Of a stretch of 64,000 nt of DNA, positions 18,702 through 27,703 are shown in pieces (the first letter of the stretch is position 1; each line of letters begins with the position of its first letter). The notes under the pieces were generated by a model. It made no database searches, was not told where the DNA came from, and worked only from the letters and a program-made list of their open reading frames with translations. Position numbers and translations under genes: made by a program. This stretch comes from Halopseudomonas xiamenensis (GTDB lineage Bacteria > Pseudomonadota > Gammaproteobacteria > Pseudomonadales > Pseudomonadaceae), in NCBI RefSeq assembly GCF_014219065.1, contig NZ_JACLGO010000002.1, positions 177,994 through 241,993 on the forward strand. The letters are read 5' to 3'.

Positions 18702-20882
18702 ATGGATATCTCTCATTTGCTCAATTCGCTCAACGACGCCCAGCGCCAGGCGGTCACCGCGACCCCCGGCCAGCAACTGGTACTGGCTGGTGCCGGCTCC
18801 GGCAAGACCCGGGTACTGGTACACCGCATCGCCTGGCTGGTGGAGGTGGAAAAGGCTTCGCCCTGGAGCATCCTCTCGGTCACCTTCACCAACAAGGCCG
18901 CCGCCGAGATGCGCCAGCGCATCGAACAACTGCTCGGCATCTCGCCGCAGGGCATGTGGGTCGGCACCTTTCACGGGCTGGCGCACCGGCTGCTGCGCGC
19001 CCACTGGCGCGAAGCCGGGTTGGCCGAACAGTTCCAGATCCTCGATAGCGACGACCAGCTGCGACTGGTCAAGCGGGTGATTCGCGAGCTGGGGCTGGAC
19101 GAGAACCAGTGGGCACCGCGCCAGGCGCAGTGGTGGATCAACGGCCAGAAGGATGAAGGCCTGCGTCCGCAGCATATCCAGGCTGCCGGCGACCTGTTCC
19201 TCACCACCATGCTGCGCATCTATCAGGCCTATGAAGAGGCCTGTGCCCGCGCCGGGGTGGTCGATTTCGCCGAGCTGCTGCTGCGTTCGCTGGAGCTGTG
19301 GCGCGACAATCAGCCGCTGCGCGAGCAGTACCAGGCGCGCTTCCGCCACCTGCTGGTCGACGAGTTCCAGGACACCAACGCGGTGCAGTACGCCTGGCTG
19401 CGGCTGATCGCCGGCAACAACCCGAGCCTGATGGTGGTCGGCGACGATGACCAGTCGATCTACGGCTGGCGTGGCGCACGCATCGAGAACATACAGCAGT
19501 TCCAGCAGGACTACCCGGCCGCCGAACTGATCCGCCTGGAGCAGAACTACCGCTCCACCGCGACCATCCTCAAGGCCGCCAACGCGCTGATCACCAATAA
19601 CGCCGGGCGCATGGGCAAGGAGCTGTGGACCGACGGCAACGACGGCGAGCCGATCGCCCTGTATGCCGGCTTCAACGAGCAGGACGAGGCGCGCTTCATC
19701 GTCGACCGTATCAGTGAAGCGGTCGGCGAGGGGCTTACGCGCAGCGAGATCGCCATCCTCTACCGCTCCAACGCCCAGTCCCGGGTGCTGGAGGAAGCCC
19801 TGCTGCGCGCCGCCATCCCCTACCGCATCTACGGCGGCCAGCGCTTCTTCGAGCGCGCCGAGATCAAGAACGCCATGGCCTACCTGCGCCTGGTCGCCAA
19901 CCGCGGCGATGACGGTGCGCTGGAGCGCATCATCAACGTGCCGACCCGCGGCATCGGTGACAAGACCGTCGAGGCCCTGCGCCAGCACGCCCGCCAGCAG
20001 GATGTGTCGCTGTGGCAGGCCGGCTGCGACCTGCTCGACAACAAGGGCCTGCCCGGGCGCGCCGCCAATGCCGTGCAGACCTTCATGCACCTGATCGAAA
20101 ACCTCGCCGAACGGGTCGAGGGGCTGCCGTTGTACAGCATGACCCAGCAGGTCATCGAACACAGCGGCCTGCTCGCCTTCCACGAGAATGAAAAGGGCGA
20201 AAAGGCCCAGGCCCGGGTGGAGAACCTGGAAGAACTGGTCTCCGCCGCCCGCGCCTTCGAGAACGAGATGGTCGAGGAGGAAGAGGAAGGTGACACCCTG
20301 CTGGCCTTCCTCGCCCACGCCTCGCTGGAAGCTGGCGAAACCCAGGCCGACCGTTTCGAGGACAGCGTCCAGCTGATGACCCTGCACAGCGCCAAGGGCC
20401 TGGAGTTCCCGCTGGTGTTCCTCGCCGGCATGGAAGAGGGCCTGTTCCCGCACAAGATGAGCCTGGAAGAACCCGGCCGCCTGGAGGAGGAACGCCGCCT
20501 GGCCTATGTCGGTATCACCCGGGCCATGCAGCAGTTGATCATCACCTGGGCGGAAACCCGCCGGCTGTACGGCAGCGAGACCTTCAACAAGGTCTCGCGC
20601 TTCGTCCGCGAAGTACCCGCCGAACTGATTCGTGAAGTGCGCCTGGGCAACACCGTCAGCCGCGCCTTCGGGCCGGCCAAGGGCAAGGGCGCCATGTTCA
20701 CCCAGGAAGCTAGCGACAGCACCGGCTTCGCCCTCGGCCAGCGGGTCATGCACTCGCTGTTCGGTGAAGGCGTGGTGCTCAACTACGAAGGCCACGGCGC
20801 CCAGGCACGCATCCAGGTGAACTTCGACGATGAAGGCAGCAAGTGGCTGATGGTCAGCTACGCCAAGCTGGAAGCGATCTGA
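18702..20882 (+). CDS. uvrD: DNA helicase II UvrD
   Basis: A 726-aa superfamily 1A 3'-5' helicase for nucleotide excision and mismatch repair. Motifs in order: SLNDAQRQAV (Q motif region), AGAGSGKTR (Walker A, Lys35), TFTNKAAAEM, LVDEFQDTN (Walker B), VGDDDQSIYGWRGA, LEQNYRST, MTLHSAKGLEF and VGITRAM. The C-terminus carries the UvrD/PcrA tail (GQRVMHSLFGEGVVLN). Length fits UvrD rather than Rep. I chose ATG 18702; an ATG at 18693 adds only MPP. It is divergent from the GGDEF/EAL gene. Confidence 0.95.
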   Translation: MDISHLLNSLNDAQRQAVTATPGQQLVLAGAGSGKTRVLVHRIAWLVEVEKASPWSILSVTFTNKAAAEMRQRIEQLLGISPQGMWVGTFHGLAHRLLRAHWREAGLAEQFQILDSDDQLRLVKRVIRELGLDENQWAPRQAQWWINGQKDEGLRPQHIQAAGDLFLTTMLRIYQAYEEACARAGVVDFAELLLRSLELWRDNQPLREQYQARFRHLLVDEFQDTNAVQYAWLRLIAGNNPSLMVVGDDDQSIYGWRGARIENIQQFQQDYPAAELIRLEQNYRSTATILKAANALITNNAGRMGKELWTDGNDGEPIALYAGFNEQDEARFIVDRISEAVGEGLTRSEIAILYRSNAQSRVLEEALLRAAIPYRIYGGQRFFERAEIKNAMAYLRLVANRGDDGALERIINVPTRGIGDKTVEALRQHARQQDVSLWQAGCDLLDNKGLPGRAANAVQTFMHLIENLAERVEGLPLYSMTQQVIEHSGLLAFHENEKGEKAQARVENLEELVSAARAFENEMVEEEEEGDTLLAFLAHASLEAGETQADRFEDSVQLMTLHSAKGLEFPLVFLAGMEEGLFPHKMSLEEPGRLEEERRLAYVGITRAMQQLIITWAETRRLYGSETFNKVSRFVREVPAELIREVRLGNTVSRAFGPAKGKGAMFTQEASDSTGFALGQRVMHSLFGEGVVLNYEGHGAQARIQVNFDDEGSKWLMVSYAKLEAI

Positions 20883-20923
20883 GCGGCCGCACTCCCATCG
20901 GCAACCCGGAGCATCAATCGCAA

Positions 20924-20967
20924 TCATGAAAGCCGGCCCGGTCAAGGTGACCCGGCCGGCCTTCATG
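20924..20967 (+). terminator. Long imperfect hairpin after uvrD
   Basis: ATGAAAGCCGGCC... pairs with ...GGCCGGCCTTCAT around a short AAGG loop, 42 bp after the uvrD stop. The stem is long and GC-rich. No T run is present, so this is a plausible but unproven terminator. Confidence 0.5.
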
Positions 20968-20998
20968 CTTCGTTATCCTTGGTGTGAAAGAGTGCATC

Positions 20999-21046
20999 CT
21001 TCCCGTCTTCCCGTCTTCCCGTCTTCCCGTCTTCCCGTCTTCCCGT
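20999..21046 (+). repeat. Six tandem copies of CTTCCCGT
   Basis: Six exact head-to-tail copies of the octamer CTTCCCGT (48 bp). They are followed by degenerate GTTCCTTCG. The tract is intergenic and probably varies in copy number by slippage. No coding role is apparent. Confidence 0.85.
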
Positions 21047-21064
21047 GTTCCTTCGCCTCTCCTC

Positions 21065-21149
21065 CGTCATCCTTCGCGAAGGCGAAGGATCCACAGGCCA
21101 CTCCGAGTCAGCCGGCACCATGGATCCTTCGCCTTCGCGAAGGATGACG
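21065..21149. repeat. Perfect 29-bp inverted repeat
   Basis: 21065-21093 and 21121-21149 are exact reverse complements (CGTCATCCTTCGCGAAGG... ), separated by 27 bp. Each arm itself contains CCTTCGCGAAGG. It looks like a dispersed palindromic element rather than a terminator. The rest of the gap to 21538 is AT-richer promoter DNA. Confidence 0.8.
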
Positions 21150-21308
21150 TTGGGGGAGGGATGATGACGATGAGAAGGAAGGCTGGCGACTGGAGCAAAC
21201 AATGACGGGGCAAGGAATTATTCAGTGTTTCCTTAAAACACAACTTCCCTATTTATTCCTGCCAGAGAAACTTCCTCCAATAATTAGTACTGCAATAAAG
21301 AACTAGAT

Positions 21309-21356
21309 AATTGGAACTAACACCTGCTGGCAATGAGAGAGTGCGCTGCAGGCTGG
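21309..21356 (+). promoter_or_regulatory. Shared regulatory element, copy A (lipoprotein/adhesin cluster)
   Basis: A 48-bp stretch beginning AATTGGAACTAAC and ending GGCTGG matches 40103-40150, before rcpC, at 39 of 48 positions. The first 13 bp also occur before the prepilin peptidase gene (49174-49186, opposite strand). It lies 182 bp before the lipoprotein start. See the finding on co-regulation. Confidence 0.6.
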
Positions 21357-21537
21357 AAGCCTCTACGGTACTGGTGTTGATCCTGTTGGTCGCCGGGTAA
21401 ACGCCGTTCCTACTAATACCAATTCAATATTTATCCTTTTTTGGCACTGCTTAAGATGTTGCGATACAGAGCCCTCGCCCGGGACGGAGCCGGGCGAGGT
21501 GTCGCCGTTGGCTATGGATTTGAATAATGGAGTTCCC

Positions 21538-22344
21538 ATGGGAATCGTGATGAGAGTAACAGCCCTGTGCACCCTGGCGCTTTTGACCGCCTGCGCAAGC
21601 GTGAATGATGGGGAGAGTGGGCAACTCCGAGGGCCAATGGAGTTTGATGACGTCAAGGTGAAAGTGCAGGACCTTGGCCCCGGCCATGTACGCCAGGGCA
21701 CTGTCATTACGCCCCAGGCTATTTCCCAGGTGGTGCCCGGCAGCAGCAGAAGTGATGTCAGGGCGCTGATGGGCAATCCAGCCGATGAAACCAGTCAGAG
21801 ATGGTGGCTGTACAACGTCAACCTGCCCCTGGATGCCCAGGGCGATTATCTGGTGTGCCAGTTCGGTGTCGCCTTTGATCCCGCCGGTCAGGTATCCAGC
21901 AGCAAGTGGCGCAGGCCGCAGTGCAGCGCGCGCTATGAGGAACTTGTCCGCCCGGAAGTTCCAGAGGTAGAGGAAATCACCCTGTTCAGTGACGTGCTGT
22001 TTGGCTATGACAGCGCGACGCTGTCCGCCGAAGGGCTGAAAGAGCTGGATCTGGCCGCTCATGTTGTGGCCAACAAGATGATGAAGCTCGAACGCGTCGT
22101 TGTGGTCGGCCACTCCGACCGCATTGGCGCTGCCAGATATAACGATGCGCTGTCCAAGCGCCGCGCAGATGCGGTTCGCAATCATCTGATTTCCAAAGGG
22201 ATCAACAGCTATCTGGTTACCGCCGAGGGGCGTGGTTCCAGGGAGCCGCTCGTCGAGTGCCAGGGCAGCGCTATCACCGCATCCCTCAAGCAATGCCTGC
22301 AACCCAACCGGCGGGTGCAGATCATGATCTACGGCCAGCGTTGA
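21538..22344 (+). CDS. Lipoprotein with BamE-like and OmpA-type domains
   Basis: A 268-aa predicted outer-membrane lipoprotein. It has a signal with lipobox LTAC (LALLTACAS). A region of about 90 residues resembles the SmpA/BamE fold (ISQVVPGSSRSDVRALMGNP, then WWLYNV and VCQFGVAFDPAGQV). The C-terminal OmpA peptidoglycan-binding domain shows LFGYDSATLS, GHSDRIGAARYNDALSKRRA and NRRVQIMI. I chose ATG 21538 with GGAG 6 bp upstream; the frame reaches back to 21499. It precedes the giant adhesin, with a terminator between. It may anchor or brace the secretion machine against peptidoglycan; this is inference. Confidence 0.82.
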   Translation: MGIVMRVTALCTLALLTACASVNDGESGQLRGPMEFDDVKVKVQDLGPGHVRQGTVITPQAISQVVPGSSRSDVRALMGNPADETSQRWWLYNVNLPLDAQGDYLVCQFGVAFDPAGQVSSSKWRRPQCSARYEELVRPEVPEVEEITLFSDVLFGYDSATLSAEGLKELDLAAHVVANKMMKLERVVVVGHSDRIGAARYNDALSKRRADAVRNHLISKGINSYLVTAEGRGSREPLVECQGSAITASLKQCLQPNRRVQIMIYGQR

Positions 22345-22367
22345 AGCAGGAATGTGCCTAGCGTCAG

Positions 22368-22393
22368 CAAGGGCGGCTCGATAGCCGCCCTTG
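22368..22393 (+). terminator. Terminator after the OmpA/BamE lipoprotein gene
   Basis: CAAGGGCGGCT-CGAT-AGCCGCCCTTG is a perfect 11-bp stem with a 4-nt loop, followed by TTCG. The stem is strong and the T tract short. It may only partly stop transcription into the adhesin gene. Confidence 0.6.
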
Positions 22394-22464
22394 TTCGCCA
22401 GAGGGTTCAGGTACACAGGTCCAGCGCTAATAGAAGCTAGAAATCCGTTTTGGAGTAACTCGGC

Positions 22465-25400
22465 ATGACAGCCAACACAATCGACATCATTGAAAAAACC
22501 GGCGGAGCATCCGCCAGCGTACCGGTGAGCGGCGCAGTCACCTTGACCAAGGCCAGTGTCGTCAAGCTGCCCTTCGGTCCCGAGCAGTTGGCATCGACCA
22601 CCCGGGTGGGCAACGACCTGCAGATCGTCCTCAAAAGCGGCGAGCAGATAGTGATCCAGAACTTCTTCGGCGTACCCGGCGCGGAAGAACGCAGTGAGCT
22701 GATGCTCGAGGATGCCAACGGCGTTGTATGGCTCGGCCAATACGACCTGCCGACGGCGGATTTCGCCTTTGCCGAGGTCTCCGAACTGGCTGCTGCCGGC
22801 GGCCTGCCGGATTGGGCCTGGCTGCTGCTTGGCTTGCTGGGCGCAGGTGCGCTGGCAGCCTTGATCGACCACAACCGCTCGTCTTCCTCCTCCCGTAAGT
22901 CGGATGATGAAGGCGATGCCGATGCCGATGCCGATGCCGACGCGGATGCAGATGCAGATGCTGATGCAGACGCCGACGCCGACGCAGACGCAGACGCAGA
23001 CGCCGATGCTGATGCCGATGCCGATGCGGACGCTGATGCAGACGCAGACGCAGACGCCGACGCCGACGCAGACGCCGACGCCGACGCCGACGCCGATGCC
23101 GATGCCGATGCTGACGCTGATGCTGACGCCGATGCTGATGCCGACGCCGATGCTGATGCTGATGCCGATGCCGATGCCGATGCTGACGCTGATGCCGATG
23201 CCGATGCCGATGCCGATGCCGACGCTGATGCTGATGCTGATGCAGACGCCGATGCCGACGCAGATGCTGATGCCGATGCCGATGCCGATGCCGATGCCGA
23301 TGCGGACGCTGATGCAGACGCTGATGCAGACGCAGATGCCGACGCTGATGCAGATGCAGATGCAGATGCAGATGCTGACGCCGATGCCGATGCCGATGCC
23401 GATGCCGATGCCGATGCCGATGCGGACGCAGATGCAGATGCTGATGCTGACGCTGATGCAGACGCCGATGCAGACGCAGACGCCGATGCAGACGCAGACG
23501 CAGACGCCGATGCCGATGGCAGTGAGCTGCTGGATCCCGCCGATGTGATCCTCGGGGCGCTGGTGCCGGCGCTGGACGACTTCCTCGGCCTGAACGGCGG
23601 ATTGGCTCCTGCGATTTCCGCTACCGAAGGCCTGACTGATCGCCTCAACGATGCGCTGAGTCCGCTGCTGGGTGGTCAGTTCCATCCAGATGATCCGAAC
23701 AGCCTGGACCAGCTGGACGAGACGCTGGGTAGCCTGGGGGGTGAGCTGGGTGATCTCCTGGCACCGCTGATCTCTGACCTGCTGGGCGGTGACGAGCTGG
23801 CACTGACGCTGCTGAACAACCTGCTGGGTGGGCAGATTGACTTCGTCACCGACGGGGTTGCCAACCTGCTGAATGAAGAAGGTTTGCTGGGTGGCGTGCT
23901 GGTGGGTCTGGGCCTGGGTGGCACGCTGGATAGCCTGCTTGACGAAGATGGCGCCCTGGCCGACCTGCTGGCGGATCTGCTGGGCGAAGGTAGCCTGGTC
24001 GGTGGCCTGCTGGCCGAGCAAGGTCTGATCGGCGGTCTGTTGGCTGAGGACAGTGCCCTGGGCGTCCTGCTGGCGGAAAACGGTATTCTGGGCGGTCTCC
24101 TCGATGAGGGCGGCCTGCTGGGCGATATCCTCGCCGAAGGCACGGTACTGGGCGACCTGCTGAGCACCCTGATTGGTGACCAGGGGCTGCTGAGTGAGCT
24201 GTTGGCCGGTCTGCTGGGTGGTGATGTCAACCTGATCGGACAACTGCTGGGTGAGTCCACCTTTATCGGTGACCTGTTGGGCGAGAGCGGCCTGCTGGCC
24301 CTGTTGACCGGCTCTGAAGGGGTGCTGGGCAATGTGCTGGAGACCCTGCTGGGTGAAAACGGACTGCTCGGCGGCCTGACTGGTGAAGATGGTCTGCTCG
24401 GTGGTGAGCTGCTGGGTACCCTGTTCGGCGACGACGGCCTGGTGACCAACCTGCTGAACGATCTGCTGAGCAACGGTGCATTGGCTGGTCTGACCGACAG
24501 CGACGGCCTGCTGGGCGCCGATGGTCCGCTCAAGGTGTTGCTGGGCGAGGACGGTGCGCTGACCCACCTGCTGCACGGTCTGCTCAACAGCGGGCTGGTG
24601 GATAATCCGGCGGTGGATCTGCTGCTGGGCCAGGATGGGCTGGTATCCCAGGTGCTGAATACCGTGCTGGGCCAGGACGGTCTGCTGAGCAGCGATGCGC
24701 TGGCCGGCCTGCTGGGTGACAACGGCGTGATCAGCAATCTGCTCGATGGCTTGTTGGGCAGCAGCCTGCTGGGTAGTGGCCTGACCGACAGCGATCTGCT
24801 GTCCGGTCTGCTCGGTGAAGATGGCCTGATCGGTGGCCTGCTGAACAGTCTGCTGGGTGGCGCGGGGCTGGAAAGCCTGCTCGGCGACCAGGGGCTGCTG
24901 GCTGAGCTGCTGGGCAGCGAAGGACTGGTCGCCGGCCTGTTGAAGGGCCTGCTGGGTGATGAAGGTGGTCTGCTGGATGGCTTGCTGGGCGGTGACAATG
25001 CCCTGTTGGGTGGCCTGCTCGGCCAGGACAGCCTGCTCAGCAACCTGCTGGATACCCTATTGGGCGACAGCGGTCCGCTCGGTGGCCTGGTGGGTGAGGA
25101 CCTGCTGGCTGGCTTGCTCGGCGAAAATGGCCTGGTTACTGGTCTGCTGGATGCCCTGCTGGGCGAGAACGGCCTGCTCGGCGGTCTGCTCGGTGATGAG
25201 TTGCTGGGCAGTGAGCTGCTGGATGGCTTGCTGGGCAGCGACGGTCTGGTCGGCGGCCTGCTTGAGGGGCTGCTGGGTAACAATGAACTGCTGGGCACAC
25301 TGCTGCCTGAACAGCTGCTCGATGGCCTGCTGGGTGAGAATGGCCTGGTCACCGGCGTGCTGGAGACCCTGGTGGGCGAGAACGGCCTGCTGGGCGGCCT

Positions 25401-27666
25401 GCTGGGTGACGACGGCCTGCTGAAGAATGAACTGCTGGACGAGCTGCTCGGTAGCCTGCTGGGTGAGAACGGTCTGGTTACCGGCCTGCTCAACGGCCTG
25501 CTTGGCGGTGCGGACGGCGGCGGCCTGCTCAGCGGTCTGACTGGCAACGACCTGCTCGGCAGCCTGCTGGGCGAAGGTGGTCTGCTCGGCGGCCTGCTCG
25601 GCGAGGGCGGATTGCTGGGTGGTCTGCTCGGCGACAACCAGGGTCTGCTGGGTAGCCTGCTGGGCGAAGATGGTCTGGTCGGCAACCTGCTCAACGGTCT
25701 GCTTGGCGGCGAAGGCGGCCTGCTGGGTGGCCTGCTTGGCGACAATGGCGGTCTGCTGGATGGTCTGCTCAACGGCCTGCTTGGTCAGGATGGCCTGCTT
25801 GGCGGCCTGCTCAGCGGTAGCGACGAAGGTCTGCTCGGCGGCCTGCTTGGTGAAAATGGCCTGCTTGGCGGTCTGCTCGGCGGTGGCCTGCTGGGTAATG
25901 ACCTGCTGGGCAATGGCGTGCTCGATAGCCTGCTGGGCAACGATGGACTGCTCAGCAACCTGCTCAATGGTTTGCTGGGTGGCGAAAACGGCCTGCTCGG
26001 CGGCGATCTGCTGGGCGGCCTGCTCGGCGGTGCAGACGGCAACGGCCTGCTGGACGTGCTGTTGGGTGAAAACGGTATCGTCACCGGGCTGCTGAACAGC
26101 CTGCTGGGTGACGGCCTGCTGGGCGGTGACCTGCTGGGTGGTCTGCTCGGAGGCGAAGGCAGCAACGGCCTGCTGAGTGGTCTGCTGGGCGAGGACGGCC
26201 TGGTTGGCGGCCTGCTCAATGGTCTGCTTGGCGGCCTGCTGGACAGCGGTGAAGGTGGTCTGCCGCTGCTCAATGGTCTGCTTGGTGAAGACGGCTTGGT
26301 GGGCGGTTTGCTCAACGGCCTACTGGGCGGCCTGGTGGGTGGCGAAGGCGGTCTGTTGGGCAACGACCTGCTGGGTGGCCTGCTTGGCGGTGGCGACGAT
26401 GGCAACGGCCTGCTGAATGCCCTGCTGGGTGAGGATGGCCTGATCGGCGGTCTGCTCAACGGCCTGCTCGGTGGCGAAGGTGGTCTGCTCGGCGGCCTGA
26501 CCGAAGACGGTCTGCTGAGTGCCTTGCTGGGTGATGACGGGCTGGTAGGCGGTCTGCTGAATAGCCTGCTGGGCGAAGGCGGTCTGCTGAGCGGCCTGCT
26601 CGGTGGTAGCGAAGGTGGTCTGCTCGGCGGTCTGACCGATAACGACCTGCTGAGCGCCCTGTTGGGGCCGCAAGGTGTCGTGGGTGGCCTGCTGAACAGT
26701 CTGCTGGGCGAAGGTGGCCTGCTGGGCGGCCTGACTGGCGGCGGCGAGAACGCCGGCTTGCTCGACGGCCTGCTGGGTGATAACGGCCTGCTGGGTGGTC
26801 TGCTTGGCGAGAATGGTCTGCTGGGTGGCCTGCTGGGCAGCGTATTGGGTGGTCTGACGCAACAGGAGGGTAACGACCTGTTGAGCGGTCTGCTCGGCGA
26901 GAACGGCCTGCTGGGCAGCCTGCTCAGTGACCAGGGGCTGCTGGGTGCGGTCGGTGATCTGCTCAATGGGCTGCTCGGCCAGGGTGGTCTGCTGGGCGGC
27001 CTGTTGGGCGCGGACGGTGTGATCGACACCACAGTGGGAGCGGTGACTGACGTGGTCGGCGGTCTGGTGGGTGCGATCGGAGGTTTGCTTGGCGGTCTGC
27101 TCGGCGGCGGTCGCGCCAACGCTACCGGCGCCCAGGCGGCCAACTTCAGCCTGTTCAACCTCCTGGCCGATGAAGGCCTGGCCGAGGAACTGCTGGTGCA
27201 GGGTGCAGACGAGCAACTGGTCGTCGCCAGTGGAGCAGCGGATGAAACCGGCCTGTTCGCAGCAGAGCAGACCGGCGCAGAAGCTAGCCTGTACGAGATT
27301 CTGGTCAGCGCGAATGCACCGGTCGCACAGTTTGCGGCGGTGGATACCGACGCCAGCACTGAACCGACAGCGGAGCCGGCCGAGATCGAAATCGAGATCG
27401 ACGACCTGCTGGGTGTGGCGCCGGATCAGGAGCAGGACAACCTGATCGACGATCTGCTCGCCGAGCTGGCGCAGGACCAGGTCGAGCAGACCGAAGCCGC
27501 CGACAGCGAAGCCGAAGACGGCGAGCTGCTGGCAGAGAATGCTGCAGAGCTGCTCGCTCAGGAAGCGGAGCTGGTCGAGGACCTCGATCTGATTGCCGCG
27601 CCGGTCTTTGTACTGGACCCGTCCAGTCTTAACGACCTGTACCAGCAGTCCCAGTCGATGATCTGA
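22465..27666 (+). CDS. Giant BapA-like adhesin with (Asp-Ala)100 and LLGG repeats
   Basis: A 1733-aa secreted protein. Parts in order: a BapA-prefix-like N-terminus (about residues 1-110; VVKLPFGPEQLAS, NFFGVPGAEE); a hydrophobic segment (about 116-134); a Ser/Arg linker; 100 uninterrupted Asp-Ala dipeptides (151-350); a transition (351-468); about 1080 residues of Leu/Gly-rich repeats near LLGENGLVTGLLNGLLG; and an acidic C-terminus (about 1550-1733) ending NDLYQQSQSMI, a likely type I secretion signal. There is no Sec signal, no RTX nonapeptide and no Cys. The next genes encode TolC, ABC and HlyD parts, so type I export is expected. P. aeruginosa BapA (PA1874) is the functional parallel by context. 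The fold of the repeats is unknown. Confidence 0.85.
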   Translation: MTANTIDIIEKTGGASASVPVSGAVTLTKASVVKLPFGPEQLASTTRVGNDLQIVLKSGEQIVIQNFFGVPGAEERSELMLEDANGVVWLGQYDLPTADFAFAEVSELAAAGGLPDWAWLLLGLLGAGALAALIDHNRSSSSSRKSDDEGDADADADADADADADADADADADADADADADADADADADADADADADADADADADADADADADADADADADADADADADADADADADADADADADADADADADADADADADADADADADADADADADADADADADADADADADADADADADADADADADADADADADADADADADADADADADADADADADADADADADADGSELLDPADVILGALVPALDDFLGLNGGLAPAISATEGLTDRLNDALSPLLGGQFHPDDPNSLDQLDETLGSLGGELGDLLAPLISDLLGGDELALTLLNNLLGGQIDFVTDGVANLLNEEGLLGGVLVGLGLGGTLDSLLDEDGALADLLADLLGEGSLVGGLLAEQGLIGGLLAEDSALGVLLAENGILGGLLDEGGLLGDILAEGTVLGDLLSTLIGDQGLLSELLAGLLGGDVNLIGQLLGESTFIGDLLGESGLLALLTGSEGVLGNVLETLLGENGLLGGLTGEDGLLGGELLGTLFGDDGLVTNLLNDLLSNGALAGLTDSDGLLGADGPLKVLLGEDGALTHLLHGLLNSGLVDNPAVDLLLGQDGLVSQVLNTVLGQDGLLSSDALAGLLGDNGVISNLLDGLLGSSLLGSGLTDSDLLSGLLGEDGLIGGLLNSLLGGAGLESLLGDQGLLAELLGSEGLVAGLLKGLLGDEGGLLDGLLGGDNALLGGLLGQDSLLSNLLDTLLGDSGPLGGLVGEDLLAGLLGENGLVTGLLDALLGENGLLGGLLGDELLGSELLDGLLGSDGLVGGLLEGLLGNNELLGTLLPEQLLDGLLGENGLVTGVLETLVGENGLLGGLLGDDGLLKNELLDELLGSLLGENGLVTGLLNGLLGGADGGGLLSGLTGNDLLGSLLGEGGLLGGLLGEGGLLGGLLGDNQGLLGSLLGEDGLVGNLLNGLLGGEGGLLGGLLGDNGGLLDGLLNGLLGQDGLLGGLLSGSDEGLLGGLLGENGLLGGLLGGGLLGNDLLGNGVLDSLLGNDGLLSNLLNGLLGGENGLLGGDLLGGLLGGADGNGLLDVLLGENGIVTGLLNSLLGDGLLGGDLLGGLLGGEGSNGLLSGLLGEDGLVGGLLNGLLGGLLDSGEGGLPLLNGLLGEDGLVGGLLNGLLGGLVGGEGGLLGNDLLGGLLGGGDDGNGLLNALLGEDGLIGGLLNGLLGGEGGLLGGLTEDGLLSALLGDDGLVGGLLNSLLGEGGLLSGLLGGSEGGLLGGLTDNDLLSALLGPQGVVGGLLNSLLGEGGLLGGLTGGGENAGLLDGLLGDNGLLGGLLGENGLLGGLLGSVLGGLTQQEGNDLLSGLLGENGLLGSLLSDQGLLGAVGDLLNGLLGQGGLLGGLLGADGVIDTTVGAVTDVVGGLVGAIGGLLGGLLGGGRANATGAQAANFSLFNLLADEGLAEELLVQGADEQLVVASGAADETGLFAAEQTGAEASLYEILVSANAPVAQFAAVDTDASTEPTAEPAEIEIEIDDLLGVAPDQEQDNLIDDLLAELAQDQVEQTEAADSEAEDGELLAENAAELLAQEAELVEDLDLIAAPVFVLDPSSLNDLYQQSQSMI
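22915..23514 (+). repeat. Hexanucleotide tract encoding 100 Asp-Ala dipeptides
   Basis: 600 bp of GAY-GCN hexamers, every one coding Asp-Ala, ended by GATGGC (Asp-Gly). The hexamers use all mixtures of GAT/GAC with GCC/GCT/GCA/GCG, and longer blocks recur. Expansion with later synonymous drift and selection for protein sequence is likely. Confidence 0.95.
23871..27110 (+). repeat. Degenerate repeat tract encoding LLGxxGLLGGLL units
   Basis: About 3.2 kb of imperfect tandem repeats. The encoded unit is roughly LLG[ED][DN]GL[LVI]xGLLNxLLG (17 residues) with shorter 8-9 residue variants such as LLGEGGLLGG. CTGCTGGG, CTGCTCGG and GGCCTGCT recur throughout. The unit is hydrophobic with a regularly spaced acidic/Asn-Gly turn, as in a repeated beta-strand or helix-turn fold. 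Confidence 0.9.
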
Positions 27667-27703
27667 GCGTCAGTGCAGGTCATTTGATTGAGCAGGAGGC
27701 AAT

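Noticed and set aside
18528..20966. Minus-strand open frame that extends the GGDEF/EAL protein to 1762 residues
   Set aside because: It is antisense to uvrD, whose helicase motifs are intact; the extension has Gln/Gly/Val-rich shadow composition and no domain.
21328..21346. Sigma-54 promoter inside the shared 48-bp element (CTGGCA...GC)
   Set aside because: The GG and GC are separated by 12 bp instead of the required 10.
21451..24576. 1041-aa minus-strand frame with Gly-Ile-Gly-Val and Gln-rich repeats
   Set aside because: It is the complement of the Asp-Ala and LLGG tracts of the adhesin; no ribosome site and no domain.
22915..27110. Possible CRISPR array because of dense direct repeats
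   Set aside because: Repeats are in-frame coding units of 6 to 51 bp with no unique spacers of constant length and no cas genes nearby.
22437..27359. Long minus-strand frames (Ser-Ala, Ser-Pro-Arg rich) and plus-strand Met-Pro rich frame in the adhesin region
   Set aside because: Off-frame readings of low-complexity repeats; only the frame at 22465-27666 has a sensible start, domains at both ends and context.
23515..27666. RTX calcium-binding nonapeptides in the adhesin
   Set aside because: The Gly-rich units lack the GGxGxDxUx pattern; Gly is paired with Leu-Leu in a different period.
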